DNA of 64,000 nucleotides from assembly GCA_014867205.1 (NCBI GenBank), contig WGUO01000015.1, positions 1-64,000 of the forward strand, written 5' to 3'. Of this stretch, positions 15,374 to 23,814 are shown piece after piece. This DNA is from Muribaculaceae bacterium. Lineage in GTDB: Bacteria > Bacteroidota > Bacteroidia > Bacteroidales > Muribaculaceae. The notes below the pieces were generated by a model. That model did not search any database. It saw nothing but the letters and a program-made list of their open reading frames with translations, and was not told where the DNA came from. Every line of letters starts with the position of its first letter. Position 1 is the stretch's first letter. The position numbers and the translations under genes are program-made.

Positions 15374-17791
15374 TTAATCGTTATCATTCCCGTAGTGGTA
15401 GCCGTAGCCGTAACCATAGCCGTAGCCGTAGCGGTAGCCGTGCGAGTTGCCGTACATGCCTGTGCCGTTGGCCGTGCCGTTCAGGATAACCGACATGTTC
15501 CTGAACTTCTTCTCGCGGTATAGCTTATCGAGCTCGGGTATCATGGCGCGCTCCAACAGGCCGGCGCGGACTATGAAGATCGTCCTGTCGACATAGCGGT
15601 TGATGATCTGCGTGTCGGCAACAACCTCGATCGGCGGACAGTCGATCATGATGTAGTCGTACTCGCCGCGCAGTTGCTTGATCAGCTTGCCAAACCTCGG
15701 CAACTCAAGCAACTCGGCCGGGTTGGGTGGTGTGGTGCCCTTCGGCAGCACAAACATATGCTTTGAGCCTTCGACAGGCACAATCACCGAGTTGACATCC
15801 TCTACGCTGCCGTTAAGAATGTTCGAGAGGCCCTTCGACGGGTTGCCGACATAAACCGACGCCGAGCCGTGGCGCATGTCGCCGTCTATCACTAATACGC
15901 GCTTGCCCTTGAGCGCAAGGGCGCGGGCCGCGTTGATGGTGATGAACGTCTTGCCGGAACCGGGGTTGAATGATGTCGTGGCGATTACCTCGGCCCCGGG
16001 GGTTGTCTTGCCCGACTTCATGAACTCGATGTTGGTACGCAGCACGCGGAACGACTCGTTGATGATGTCGCGCTTGCCCTGCTGCACCACGATCTCGCGC
16101 TTCGGGTCGTGTTTCTCCTTCCCCTTCTCGACGGCATAGGCCGGTATCTCGCCGAGGAACGGCGCCACAAGTTTGTCGAGGTCCTTGCGGCCACGCAACT
16201 TGGTGTTGGTCATCTCTCGGACATATGTCACGCCAAACGGTATGAAAAGTCCCATTAAAAACGCAATTGCAAAGATATTGCGCTTATTGGGGCTGGTTGC
16301 GATTTTGGATCCTCCCGGTTTGTTGATGATCTTAGTGTTGTAGGCGGTGAAAGCCTGTGAGAGCTCGTTCTCCTCACGCTTCTCAAGCAGGAAGAGGTAG
16401 AGCGACTCCTTGACTTTTTGCTGACGCTCTACCGACAGAAGATATTTCGCCTGACGTGGGCTGGATGAGAGTTTGGATAGTGTCCGTGCCTCCTTGCCCT
16501 CGAGGCCCCCTATCTGAGTGCTGAGGTCGCGTATCATGTTGTCGACTGTCCCGGATATAGCCCGGCGCTGTGCTATCAGTTGCTCATCAAGAGTCTTTAC
16601 TACGGGGTTCTTGTCTGAAGACTTGTCTACAAAAGCGTTTCGTTGGAGCATCAACTTGTTGTAGTCGCTGATCTGGAGCTGGAGCGTCGGATCATCAACC
16701 AGAACATTTGTAGGCAGCAGCTGATCTGCCGATTTCTCGGAGTTGAGGTATGACCGGATATGGCGGGCCATCTGCAGTCTGGTGCTCAGTTCGAGAATCT
16801 CAGCCGAAGTCTTCTGGCTTTCATCCATGTAGAGTTGAGAAGCTGCCGCTACGTCGGGCACCAGGTTCTCGCTCTTGAAGTTCGAGATATCAGTATCCAC
16901 GTTGCCGAGTTCCTTCTCGATTACACCGAGTCTGTCGCTTATGAAGTTTGAGGTGGATACCGCAATCTGGTTCTTATCGCGGATCCAAGACTCGTTATAT
17001 AGGTTGATAAGCATCGTGAGGATGTCATCACCCCGTTCTTTTGACTTATCATTGATGCTGAGTTTAAGGACTGTCCCCTTGTCATCTCCCAATGTAACCT
17101 TCATCTTTCTGATGATTGCCTCTCTTGCCGCTGATACGGGGGATTTACCTACAATAAGATCAATTGCCTCTCCCTTGACATAATTGGGAGTCTGGGTTAC
17201 CAGAATACGTCCGATGGGGGACTGGATGGGGCTTCCGAGTTTTCCCGTAAGTTCTCTTCCGGAATAGTCGTTGTCTTCTGATTCAAGATTCTGTATTCTG
17301 ACCTGGCCTGAAGAACTAACCCTAAGGCGCATCTTATAGTCCAGATCTTCGGGGAAACCCTCGACTGTCACCTTTACCGGCAGATCCTTTCCATAAATCA
17401 CTTTATTATGAAAAGTCCCTTCCTTTTGATATGACATGTCAAGATTAAGGTGTCTTACTACCTCGTCCATCAGGTCCTTGGACTGGATGGAGGCCATCTC
17501 ATTCTGGATATTGGTATTATCCTGAAATAGACCTCCCAAGGAGAATTCATCTCCAAATTTTCCGGTCTTTGAGTCCTCCTTTATCAGGATTTCGGCGGAG
17601 CGGGTGTAGACCTTGTGCGTGCATAGTATGTAAAGTGTGGCAAGTCCCAGACAGACGAACACCGACACTATGATCCAGGGCCAGTGGCGCAGGGTGATGA
17701 AGAATACGTCGGCCAGCGAGACCGCCTGCTTGCGCTCTTCCTGCTCAACTTCTTCTATTTCTGTATATTGCTTGTTTCTGCTCTCTTCCAT
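15374..17791 (-). CDS. wzc: Wzc-like chain-length regulator / BY-kinase
   Basis: 805 residues. Two membrane spans (about 36-56 and 505-525) enclose a large periplasmic Wzz-type domain with coiled coils. The cytoplasmic kinase domain has Walker A NPGSGKTF, Walker A' VLVIDGDMRHGS and Walker B IMIDCPPIE. The C-terminal tail is a Tyr cluster, YGYGYGYGYGYHYG, the autophosphorylation site that controls polymer length. Together with Wza it exports the polysaccharide made by the genes at 4.6-11.3 kb. The Tyr tail is coded by GGCTAC-type hexamers, so copy number could vary in frame. Confidence 0.95.
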   Translation of the reverse strand: MEESRNKQYTEIEEVEQEERKQAVSLADVFFITLRHWPWIIVSVFVCLGLATLYILCTHKVYTRSAEILIKEDSKTGKFGDEFSLGGLFQDNTNIQNEMASIQSKDLMDEVVRHLNLDMSYQKEGTFHNKVIYGKDLPVKVTVEGFPEDLDYKMRLRVSSSGQVRIQNLESEDNDYSGRELTGKLGSPIQSPIGRILVTQTPNYVKGEAIDLIVGKSPVSAAREAIIRKMKVTLGDDKGTVLKLSINDKSKERGDDILTMLINLYNESWIRDKNQIAVSTSNFISDRLGVIEKELGNVDTDISNFKSENLVPDVAAASQLYMDESQKTSAEILELSTRLQMARHIRSYLNSEKSADQLLPTNVLVDDPTLQLQISDYNKLMLQRNAFVDKSSDKNPVVKTLDEQLIAQRRAISGTVDNMIRDLSTQIGGLEGKEARTLSKLSSSPRQAKYLLSVERQQKVKESLYLFLLEKREENELSQAFTAYNTKIINKPGGSKIATSPNKRNIFAIAFLMGLFIPFGVTYVREMTNTKLRGRKDLDKLVAPFLGEIPAYAVEKGKEKHDPKREIVVQQGKRDIINESFRVLRTNIEFMKSGKTTPGAEVIATTSFNPGSGKTFITINAARALALKGKRVLVIDGDMRHGSASVYVGNPSKGLSNILNGSVEDVNSVIVPVEGSKHMFVLPKGTTPPNPAELLELPRFGKLIKQLRGEYDYIMIDCPPIEVVADTQIINRYVDRTIFIVRAGLLERAMIPELDKLYREKKFRNMSVILNGTANGTGMYGNSHGYRYGYGYGYGYGYHYGNDND

Positions 17792-18056
17792 AACCGTTGA
17801 AGAAGAAATTTTTTAAGTATTAAGTCAGAGGTGAATATAATTATGAATTATAAATGATGAAGTATGAATTTTGAGTGTAGTGTTTATGAGAGCGGGGACT
17901 GAGGATTGCTCCCTTCAGTCGTAACCCTCAACATGTGACAAAGATAAGTTATAGGTCAGAGTCGTTTTTAAGTCATAAGTCATAGTTATGAGTTATGAAG
18001 TAAACTTCATCTTCATAACTAATCATTATTCATCATTCATCATTCATAACTCATCA
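17792..18056. other. Repeat-filled spacer between wza and wzc
   Basis: 265 bp with GTCAGAG/TTATGAGTT elements (17814-17880 and 17947-18056, ending in ATTCATC units) around 48-bp repeat copy d (17893-17940). A -7-like TATCTTTG (17946-17939, minus strand) overlaps the repeat end. Confidence 0.6.
17893..17940 (+). repeat. 48-bp interspersed repeat, copy d (subtype 2)
   Basis: GCGGGGACTGAGGATTGCTC, CCTTCAGTCGTAACCCTCAA, CATGTGACA. It shares GACTG..ATTGCT..CC..GTCG.AA...ACATG.GAC with copies a-c and is closer to copies e and f. Confidence 0.7.
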
Positions 18057-18896
18057 TTATTTCGATATCGTGATGATGAGTGTGGCTATGCTGACCGCCA
18101 CCGAGCCTACCGATACCCAGAACGAGGGCTGGAACGGCGCGTTGCCGACCGAGGCTGTCTCGCGCTTCTTCTTGTCGTTGGGCTCGACGTAGATCACGTC
18201 GTTCTGCTGCAGGTAGTAGACGGGCGACGAGGCCACGTTCTTCATGTCGGTCAGGTCGATGCGGTATGCCGTCTGGCCTCCCTTGCCGTCGTCGCGCATC
18301 ACGATCACGTTCTCGCGCTGGCCGGTGGTCTGCAGGTCGCCGGCCATCGCTAAGGCGTCGAGGATGCTGAGGTGGTCCTTGTTGAACTCATAGCGCCCGG
18401 GACGCACCACGTCGCCCAGAACGGAGATGCCGGTGTTGGTGTACTCGACGGTAACAACCGGGTCCTTGACGAGCTCACGGCTCTGCAGCTCGCGCTCCAG
18501 GTGTTCGGCCACCTGCGAGCGGGTCATGCCGGCGATGTGAATCTTGCCGAGCATCGGGAAGTTGATGTCGCCCTGCGGACTTACGGTGTAGTAGGACACA
18601 TAGCCCTGCTGATAGCCCACCGTCGGCACTGTCGTGGTGGCGGTGGTGGTGCTCCCGAGGCGGTTCTGCGCCTGCACCAGGTTGAAGAGCGCGGAGAGGG
18701 CCGGGTCGGGGGTCGTGACCAGTATCGACAGCTTGTCGTCGGGCTTGACCTTTATGTCGTATTGCTGCGACGGTACGATCTGCATGCCGTCGGTGATGTC
18801 CTGGAAGTAGGTCACCTTCTTGGGGGTGGTGCAGGAGGTCGCCAGCATCATCAGGGCAACTCCGGCTGCAGCGGCAGCTATATTCAGTAATTTCAT
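18057..18896 (-). CDS. wza: Wza-like polysaccharide export lipoprotein
   Basis: 279 residues. A lipoprotein signal ends LATSCTTPKK with the lipidated Cys at about 22. The Poly_export domain begins YDIKVKPDDKLSILVTTPDP, followed by a SLBB-type domain (ISVLGDVVRPGRYEFNKDHL, ILDALAMAGDL). A hydrophobic helix at the C-terminus (FWVSVGSVAVSIATLIITIS) is the expected outer-membrane helix. It forms the outer-membrane channel working with Wzc. Confidence 0.93.
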   Translation of the reverse strand: MKLLNIAAAAAGVALMMLATSCTTPKKVTYFQDITDGMQIVPSQQYDIKVKPDDKLSILVTTPDPALSALFNLVQAQNRLGSTTTATTTVPTVGYQQGYVSYYTVSPQGDINFPMLGKIHIAGMTRSQVAEHLERELQSRELVKDPVVTVEYTNTGISVLGDVVRPGRYEFNKDHLSILDALAMAGDLQTTGQRENVIVMRDDGKGGQTAYRIDLTDMKNVASSPVYYLQQNDVIYVEPNDKKKRETASVGNAPFQPSFWVSVGSVAVSIATLIITISK

Positions 18897-18994
18897 ATGA
18901 TATTCAATATATAGAGTCGATTTTCTCTATTAACAATTTTAACATTTTATAAGTTCTCACGCAGTCTTCCTCTGCTTCTCAGCATGAGATATCT

Positions 18995-20116
18995 TTACTC
19001 ATACAGCGTGCGGTTGAGGCGCGACTCGCGGCGATGGATCGCGCGGGTCAGCAGCGCGTTGGCCCCCACCCATACCGTCAGGTCGGTTATGAAGAGCCAG
19101 GTGATCTCCATGTGCATCGACAGCCAGTAGTTGAGCAGGGTCAGCAGCGTGGCGAACGCTATTATGGTCACCATGGCCAGCCTCTGCGGCATACCCAAAG
19201 CCAGCAGCTTGTGGTGGATATGCGTCTTGTCGGGCAGGAACGGGTTGCGGTGCGCGCGGAGACGGTGCAGGTAGACGCGCACCACGTCGAGGCAGGGAAT
19301 CAGCAGCGGAGCGAACGCTATCACGAGCTGGTTGCAGCCGTCGGGCATCTCGCCGATGCGGCATATGCGCAGGCTCATCACGCTCAGGAAGAGTCCGATC
19401 GTGAGAGACCCGGTGTCGCCCATGAAGATCTTCTTGTGCTTCTGCGGATTGCCGAACATGTTGTATATGAAGAACGGTATCAGCGTGCCGAGAGTCGCCA
19501 CCGACAGCGCGGAGAAGACGTAGAGGCCGGCCTTGAAGAAGACGTAGGTATAGAATGCGCATGCGATCGCGCTCAGGCCCGACGCAAGTCCGTCGATGCC
19601 GTCGATCAGGTTGATGGCATTGATGATGTAGACCATCAGCAGCACGGTGACAAGCACCGCCGCAACCATGGGGAGGTGGTGAAGCCAGAACAGGCCGTGG
19701 AGGTCGCCCAGATAGAGGCCGCCCAGTATCACGAAGAGGACCGACAGGGTCTGCATCACGAACTTCGCCTTGTACCGGACCCCCACAAGGTCATCGGCCA
19801 TGCCGGTGAGGTAGAGAAGGATCGCGCCGCTCGACACGAAGCATAGCGACTGGAGGTTGCGGATCAGAAGCGCGGTCATCTCCGGACCGCCATATTTCTG
19901 CCCGAAGCCGTAGAGCAGGAACAGGCCCAGCAGTATCGAGGGGAAGAAGGCTATGCCTCCGAGGCGTGGAACCTCGGTCTTGTGGATCTTGCGCGGGTCA
20001 GGCTCGTCGAGCAGCTTCTTGCGGAACGCGATGAGCAGGATCTGCGGAATGATGATACCGGTGAGCAGCGATACGCAGGCGAGTACCGCAAGGTCGATGA
20101 GTAGCCAGGTCGTCAT
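18995..20116 (-). CDS. WecA/TagO-like undecaprenyl-phosphate sugar-1-phosphate transferase
   Basis: 373 residues with about 10-11 membrane spans. Signature motifs: KIHKTEVPRLGGIAFFPS, GMADDLVGV, NLIDGIDGLASG, FMGDTGSLTIG and the His-rich loop LPDKTHIHHKL. It starts the lipid-linked repeat unit by moving a HexNAc-1-phosphate to undecaprenyl phosphate. It is the first gene of the locus, followed by wza after 98 bp that hold a degenerate CTCACGC half element (18956-18988). Confidence 0.93.
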   Translation of the reverse strand: MTTWLLIDLAVLACVSLLTGIIIPQILLIAFRKKLLDEPDPRKIHKTEVPRLGGIAFFPSILLGLFLLYGFGQKYGGPEMTALLIRNLQSLCFVSSGAILLYLTGMADDLVGVRYKAKFVMQTLSVLFVILGGLYLGDLHGLFWLHHLPMVAAVLVTVLLMVYIINAINLIDGIDGLASGLSAIACAFYTYVFFKAGLYVFSALSVATLGTLIPFFIYNMFGNPQKHKKIFMGDTGSLTIGLFLSVMSLRICRIGEMPDGCNQLVIAFAPLLIPCLDVVRVYLHRLRAHRNPFLPDKTHIHHKLLALGMPQRLAMVTIIAFATLLTLLNYWLSMHMEITWLFITDLTVWVGANALLTRAIHRRESRLNRTLYE

Positions 20117-20641
20117 AGGCGTGAGAGGGGTTGAGGCCGTTATGTCTGTAGGGGTGCATAATTGCCGCGCCTATTGGCGCAGGTATATGCGGCCTATTCC
20201 TGCTTGACTTTGCTTGGTGCTGAAAATCAGGCAGTTACAGACAATTGGCGATGAGGTTTGTGTCAGTAACAAGTGAATTGTTTAAATGAATTGCTGTTTA
20301 GCCGGGGGCGTCCCGGAAATTAGTAATTCTATCGGAAGAGTGGGCGCGACCGACGCGGGCAATGCGGCATCACGCGGGGTCGGCAGACACTATTCCCTTT
20401 TTAAAACGCAAATTTAATCAAAAATTTCTTATATCAGACCATTTTTCCGCATAAATCTACCCGTGGCCCCGGGATTTTCGATTGCCCCCGATTTATCAGG
20501 AGATGCCCGACAATACCGATTAAACCCGCTCCATACCTATTCTCAGGCAGATGTCGAGTTAACATTTATTCATCAAATTGCTGCGGCTTTTCCTACTCTA
20601 CGCAGTTTTTTTAGAAAAAATTGGCAAAATGCAATCGTGAT
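20117..20641. other. Divergent region between polysaccharide locus and AraC gene
   Basis: 525 bp with no credible gene. A -7-like TAAATTTG (20416-20409, minus strand) could start the polysaccharide transcript, giving a leader of nearly 300 bases with GC-rich inverted repeats (for example CCGAC...GTCGG, 20351-20385). No UpxY-type antiterminator gene is seen nearby. Confidence 0.45.
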
Positions 20642-20672
20642 TTTGCACTTAAGTATAATTTTTGTATATTTG
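20642..20672 (+). promoter_or_regulatory. Bacteroidetes-type promoter for the AraC regulator
   Basis: TTTG (20642-20645), 19 bp, TATATTTG (20665-20672). The predicted transcript start is near 20679, where the direct repeat begins. Confidence 0.7.
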
Positions 20673-20678
20673 TCCGCA

Positions 20679-20727
20679 AATCTAATACCATTATTGTATT
20701 TGAGCAATCTGATACCATTATCGTATT
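20679..20727 (+). promoter_or_regulatory. 22-bp direct repeat, candidate operator of the AraC gene
   Basis: AATCTAATACCATTATTGTA(TT) at 20679-20700 and AATCTGATACCATTATCGTA(TT) at 20706-20727: two mismatches, centre spacing 27 bp. Tandem sites just downstream of a promoter fit AraC-family autoregulation (inference). Confidence 0.55.
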
Positions 20728-20752
20728 TTCTCACAAATCATCATATTTTCAA

Positions 20753-21664
20753 ATGAGTAAAACAGACCTGATTGACCTCAACCGAGTCGGTGAGATCCCG
20801 ACGGAGGTCACCCCTCTCTCCGAATGTGATTTCCTTTATGTCGTTGACCGCACAAAAGATAGCTTTACCTTTCCGGTGCACCGTCATGCTGAGTTTGAGA
20901 TAAACTTCATCGAGAACTGTGCCGGAGCGCGCCGCATCGTCGGTGACTCCGTCGAGACCGTCGGCCAGTTCGACCTCGTCATCGTCGGCCATGGCGTGGA
21001 GCACGGCTGGGAGCAGCATGACTGCAAGGGGGGCAATATCCGTGAGATAACCATACAGTTCCCCGTCGACATCTTCGGCAACGAGATGTTGCGCCGCACG
21101 CAGATGCAGTCGGTCAAGACGCTGCTCGAGAACGCCGCCAAGGGCGTGGCTTATCCCATGTCGAGCATCATTAAGATATTCCACCATATCGAGGCCCTCC
21201 TGAACGCGCAGTCGAGCTTCTACCAGATGATGAAGCTTATCGAGATCCTGCATCTTCTGGCCATCGACCCGGCGGGACGCCTGCTGTCGAGCAGCAAGGA
21301 GGCCGGTGTGGGCAACCAGTCGGCCGGCAGCCACCGCCTCAAGAAGGCCCAGGAGTATATCGCCGCCAACTACAAGGGCGAGGTACGCCTGAATGATCTC
21401 GCGAAGCTTGTCGGAATGTCGCCCTCGTCGTTCCGCCGCTTCTTCAAGCTCCGCACGGGCCGCTCGATATCGGACTACATCATCGGCATACGCCTCGACG
21501 TCGCCTCGCGCGAGCTCGTGACGACCCACACGCCGATAGCCGAGATCTGCTACAGTTCCGGCTTCAATAATGTCTCCAATTTCAACCGCATCTTCAAGAA
21601 GAACAAGGGCTACACGCCCAAGGAGTTCCGCGAGATCTACAAGCGCAATAAGATACTGGTTTAG
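20753..21664 (+). CDS. AraC-family transcriptional regulator with cupin domain
   Basis: 303 residues from the ATG at 20753; the frame is open upstream, but this ATG lies about 75 bases after the promoter and begins MSKTDLIDLNRVGEIPTEV, the natural protein start. The N-terminal cupin-type sensor carries FTFPVHRHAEFEINFIENC and VIVGHGVEHGWEQ. The C-terminal pair of helix-turn-helix motifs is clear: LNDLAKLVGMSPSSFRRFFK and IAEICYSSGFNNVSNFNRIF, with KKNKGYTPKEFR. This type senses a sugar or small molecule. No target gene lies downstream in the same direction. Confidence 0.92.
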   Translation: MSKTDLIDLNRVGEIPTEVTPLSECDFLYVVDRTKDSFTFPVHRHAEFEINFIENCAGARRIVGDSVETVGQFDLVIVGHGVEHGWEQHDCKGGNIREITIQFPVDIFGNEMLRRTQMQSVKTLLENAAKGVAYPMSSIIKIFHHIEALLNAQSSFYQMMKLIEILHLLAIDPAGRLLSSSKEAGVGNQSAGSHRLKKAQEYIAANYKGEVRLNDLAKLVGMSPSSFRRFFKLRTGRSISDYIIGIRLDVASRELVTTHTPIAEICYSSGFNNVSNFNRIFKKNKGYTPKEFREIYKRNKILV

Positions 21665-21721
21665 AGGTGTTAGGTGTTAGGCTGTAAGATGTTAGGTTTT
21701 AGGTGTTAGGTGTTAGGAAGT

Positions 21722-21834
21722 TTTAAGTCAGAGTGATGAGGTTTATTACTTCGTAACCCGTAATTCTGACCTATTACTTATCACTGTCCCATGTCGCGTG
21801 TTGCGACTGCAGGGAGCAATCCGCAGTCCATCCC
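21722..21834. repeat. GTCAGAG element followed by inverted 48-bp repeat copy e
   Basis: 21722-21780 begins TAAGTCAGAGTGATGAGGTT and ends ATTCTGACCTATTACTTA (inverted ends). 21785-21834 is copy e of the 48-bp family, inverted (TGTCCCATGTCGCGTGTTGC, GACTGCAGGGAGCAATCCGC). TTAGGTG units precede both (21667-21717). Confidence 0.7.
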
Positions 21835-21855
21835 CCTAAACTCTAACACCTAATC

Positions 21856-21922
21856 CGCCTCGCATCGCAATAAAAAAGGCCTCCGCGATAAGCGGAAGCC
21901 TTTTTTATTGCGATGCGAGGCG
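21856..21922. terminator. Very long bidirectional hairpin between araC-type gene and pckA
   Basis: Left arm 21856-21886 and right arm 21892-21922 pair over 31 bp with a single G-T wobble around a GATAA loop. The core GGCCTCCGC/GCGGAAGCC is followed on each strand by a T6ATT tract, so either strand gives an intrinsic terminator. The stem continues another 13 bp beyond the T tract, which is unusual. It ends pckA and may also stop read-through from the AraC gene. Confidence 0.9.
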
Positions 21923-21928
21923 AGAGGA

Positions 21929-23533
21929 TTAGAGCTGCGGGCCTGCGGCCGCAAGCTTCTTGCCGAGCTCGTTGGTCTCGAACTTCTTGAAGTTCTTGAT
22001 GAACATCTCTGCGAGCTCCTTGGCCTTCTTCTCCCACTCTGCGGGATCAGCGTATGTGTCGCGCGGGTCGAGGATCTTCGGGTCTACGCCCGGAAGCTCG
22101 GTGGGGATGGTGAAGTTGAAGATCGGCAGAACCTTGGTCGGAGCCTTGTCGATAGCGCCGTCAAGAATGGCGTCGATGATGCCGCGTGTGTCGCGGATCG
22201 AGATGCGCTTGCCTGTGCCGTTCCAGCCGGTGTTAACCAGGTATGCGTTGGCGCCCGATACCTTCATCTTCTTCACGAGTTCCTCAGCATACTTTGTGGG
22301 GTGGAGCGAGAGGAACGCCTGGCCGAAGCAAGCCGAGAATGTCGGGGTCGGCTCGGTGATGCCGCGCTCTGTACCGGCGAGCTTTGCGGTGAAGCCCGAC
22401 AGGAAATAGTACTGTGCCTGCTCGTGGTTCAGGATCGAGACGGGGGGAAGCACGCCGAATGCGTCAGCCGACAGATAGATCACCTGCTTAGCGGCCGGGC
22501 CCTTCGATACGGGCTTAACGATGTTCTTGATGTGATAGATGGGGTAGGAGACGCGGGTGTTCTCTGTCACGCTCTTGTCGGCGAAGTCGCAGACGCCGTC
22601 GGCCTTCACGGTGACGTTTTCGAGAAGTGCGTCGCGGGTGATGGCGTTGTAGATGTCAGGCTCGCTCTGCGGGTCGAGGTTGATGACCTTGGCGTAGCAG
22701 CCGCCCTCGTAGTTGAACACGCCTTCGTCGTCCCAACCGTGCTCGTCGTCGCCGATAAGCTTGCGCTTCGGGTCGGTCGAGAGGGTTGTCTTGCCTGTGC
22801 CCGACAGACCGAAGAAGATCGCTGTCGAGGTCTCCTCCATGTTCGTGTTGGCCGAGCAGTGCATCGACGCGATGCCGCGCAGGGGGTTGAAGTAGTTCAT
22901 CATCGAGAACATGCCCTTCTTCATCTCGCCGCCGTACCAGGTGTTGATGATAACCTGCTCGCGCTCCTTGATGTTGAACGCAACGACTGTCTCCGAGTGG
23001 AGGCCGAGTTCCTTGTAGTTCTCGCACTTTGCCTTCGATGCGTTGAATACAACGAAGTCGGGCTTGAACTCCTTGAGCTCCTCCTCGGTCGGACGGATGA
23101 ACATGTTGGTCACGAAGTGTGCCTGCCATGCCACCTCCATGATGAAGCGGACGCACATGCGGGTGTTCTTGTTGGCGCCGCAGAACACGTCGACTACATA
23201 GAGTGTCTTGTCGCTGAGCTCATTGACAGCCTTCTCGCGAAGCTCGTCCCAGACCTTGGTGGTGATGGGCTTGTTGTCGTTCTTATATTCGTCGGTTGTC
23301 CACCATACGGTGTCCTCTGTCACCTCGTCCTTGACGAGATATTTGTCCTTGGGCGAACGGCCTGTGTAGACGCCTGTGAACACGTCTACCGCGCCGAGGT
23401 CGGTCAGGATACCTTTCTCGTAGCCCTCGAGGCTCGGATCGAGCTCTGCCTTGTAGAGTTCGTCGTAAGAGGGATTGTGGATGATCTTCTTAACATCCTT
23501 GATGCCGTACTGCGACAGATCTAAACTTGCCAT
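21929..23533 (-). CDS. pckA: Phosphoenolpyruvate carboxykinase (ATP)
   Basis: 534 residues, full length. Converts oxaloacetate and ATP to PEP and CO2; in Bacteroidales it mostly works in the carboxylating direction to make oxaloacetate for succinate formation. Visible motifs: GVYTGRSPKDKY (substrate site), WYGGEMKKGMFSMMNY, the kinase P-loop FFGLSGTGKTTLS, and DDEHGWDDEGVFNYEGGCYAK for metal and nucleotide. Single-gene transcript with a promoter near 23675 and a strong terminator at 21856-21922. Confidence 0.97.
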   Translation of the reverse strand: MASLDLSQYGIKDVKKIIHNPSYDELYKAELDPSLEGYEKGILTDLGAVDVFTGVYTGRSPKDKYLVKDEVTEDTVWWTTDEYKNDNKPITTKVWDELREKAVNELSDKTLYVVDVFCGANKNTRMCVRFIMEVAWQAHFVTNMFIRPTEEELKEFKPDFVVFNASKAKCENYKELGLHSETVVAFNIKEREQVIINTWYGGEMKKGMFSMMNYFNPLRGIASMHCSANTNMEETSTAIFFGLSGTGKTTLSTDPKRKLIGDDEHGWDDEGVFNYEGGCYAKVINLDPQSEPDIYNAITRDALLENVTVKADGVCDFADKSVTENTRVSYPIYHIKNIVKPVSKGPAAKQVIYLSADAFGVLPPVSILNHEQAQYYFLSGFTAKLAGTERGITEPTPTFSACFGQAFLSLHPTKYAEELVKKMKVSGANAYLVNTGWNGTGKRISIRDTRGIIDAILDGAIDKAPTKVLPIFNFTIPTELPGVDPKILDPRDTYADPAEWEKKAKELAEMFIKNFKKFETNELGKKLAAAGPQL

Positions 23534-23588
23534 AATTTAACTGTTAAATAATTGGGTTTATATTATTTGATTATATACCGGAAAAACG

Positions 23589-23603
23589 CTCCTCTGAGGA
23601 GCC
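23589..23603 (-). promoter_or_regulatory. Hairpin in the pckA leader
   Basis: GCTCCTCTGAGGAGC is a perfect short palindrome; on the minus strand it is followed by GTTTTTCC, so it looks like a weak terminator about 55 bases before the pckA start and could act as an attenuator. Confidence 0.4.
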
Positions 23604-23674
23604 TGCCTTAGATTTTACCTTGTAGACTCACCCCTCGCACGGCCTCTGCGGCCCCTCAGCGGGGATTAATCATG

Positions 23675-23682
23675 CAAAATTA
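23675..23682 (-). promoter_or_regulatory. -7 element of the pckA promoter
   Basis: TAATTTTG on the minus strand matches TAnnTTTG; no good -33 TTTG is seen (CTTG lies about 17-18 bp upstream). It implies a 135-base leader. Confidence 0.5.
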
Positions 23683-23698
23683 CAAAATTTTATTTAAA

Positions 23699-23744
23699 AC
23701 AAGGCTCTTTATAAAGAAAAATTTCTTTAATTGGAGCCTTGTTA
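23699..23744 (-). terminator. Probable ferritin terminator
   Basis: AACAAGGCTC and GAGCCTTGTT form a 10-bp stem around an AT-rich self-complementary centre (AAAGAAATTTTTCTTT on the minus strand), followed by TTTAAAT. It lies between the ferritin stop and the pckA promoter. Confidence 0.55.
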
Positions 23745-23814
23745 ACTTATTTTAGGTATTTTACGGGCGCCTGAACGCCCGGTGCCCCGGGCGCCCGGTG
23801 CGCTGCGCGCCGGG

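Noticed and set aside
21908..23524. Long open frame opposite pckA (538 codons)
   Set aside because: A shadow of a GC-rich, codon-biased gene; the translation is a Leu/Val/Glu-rich string without domains.
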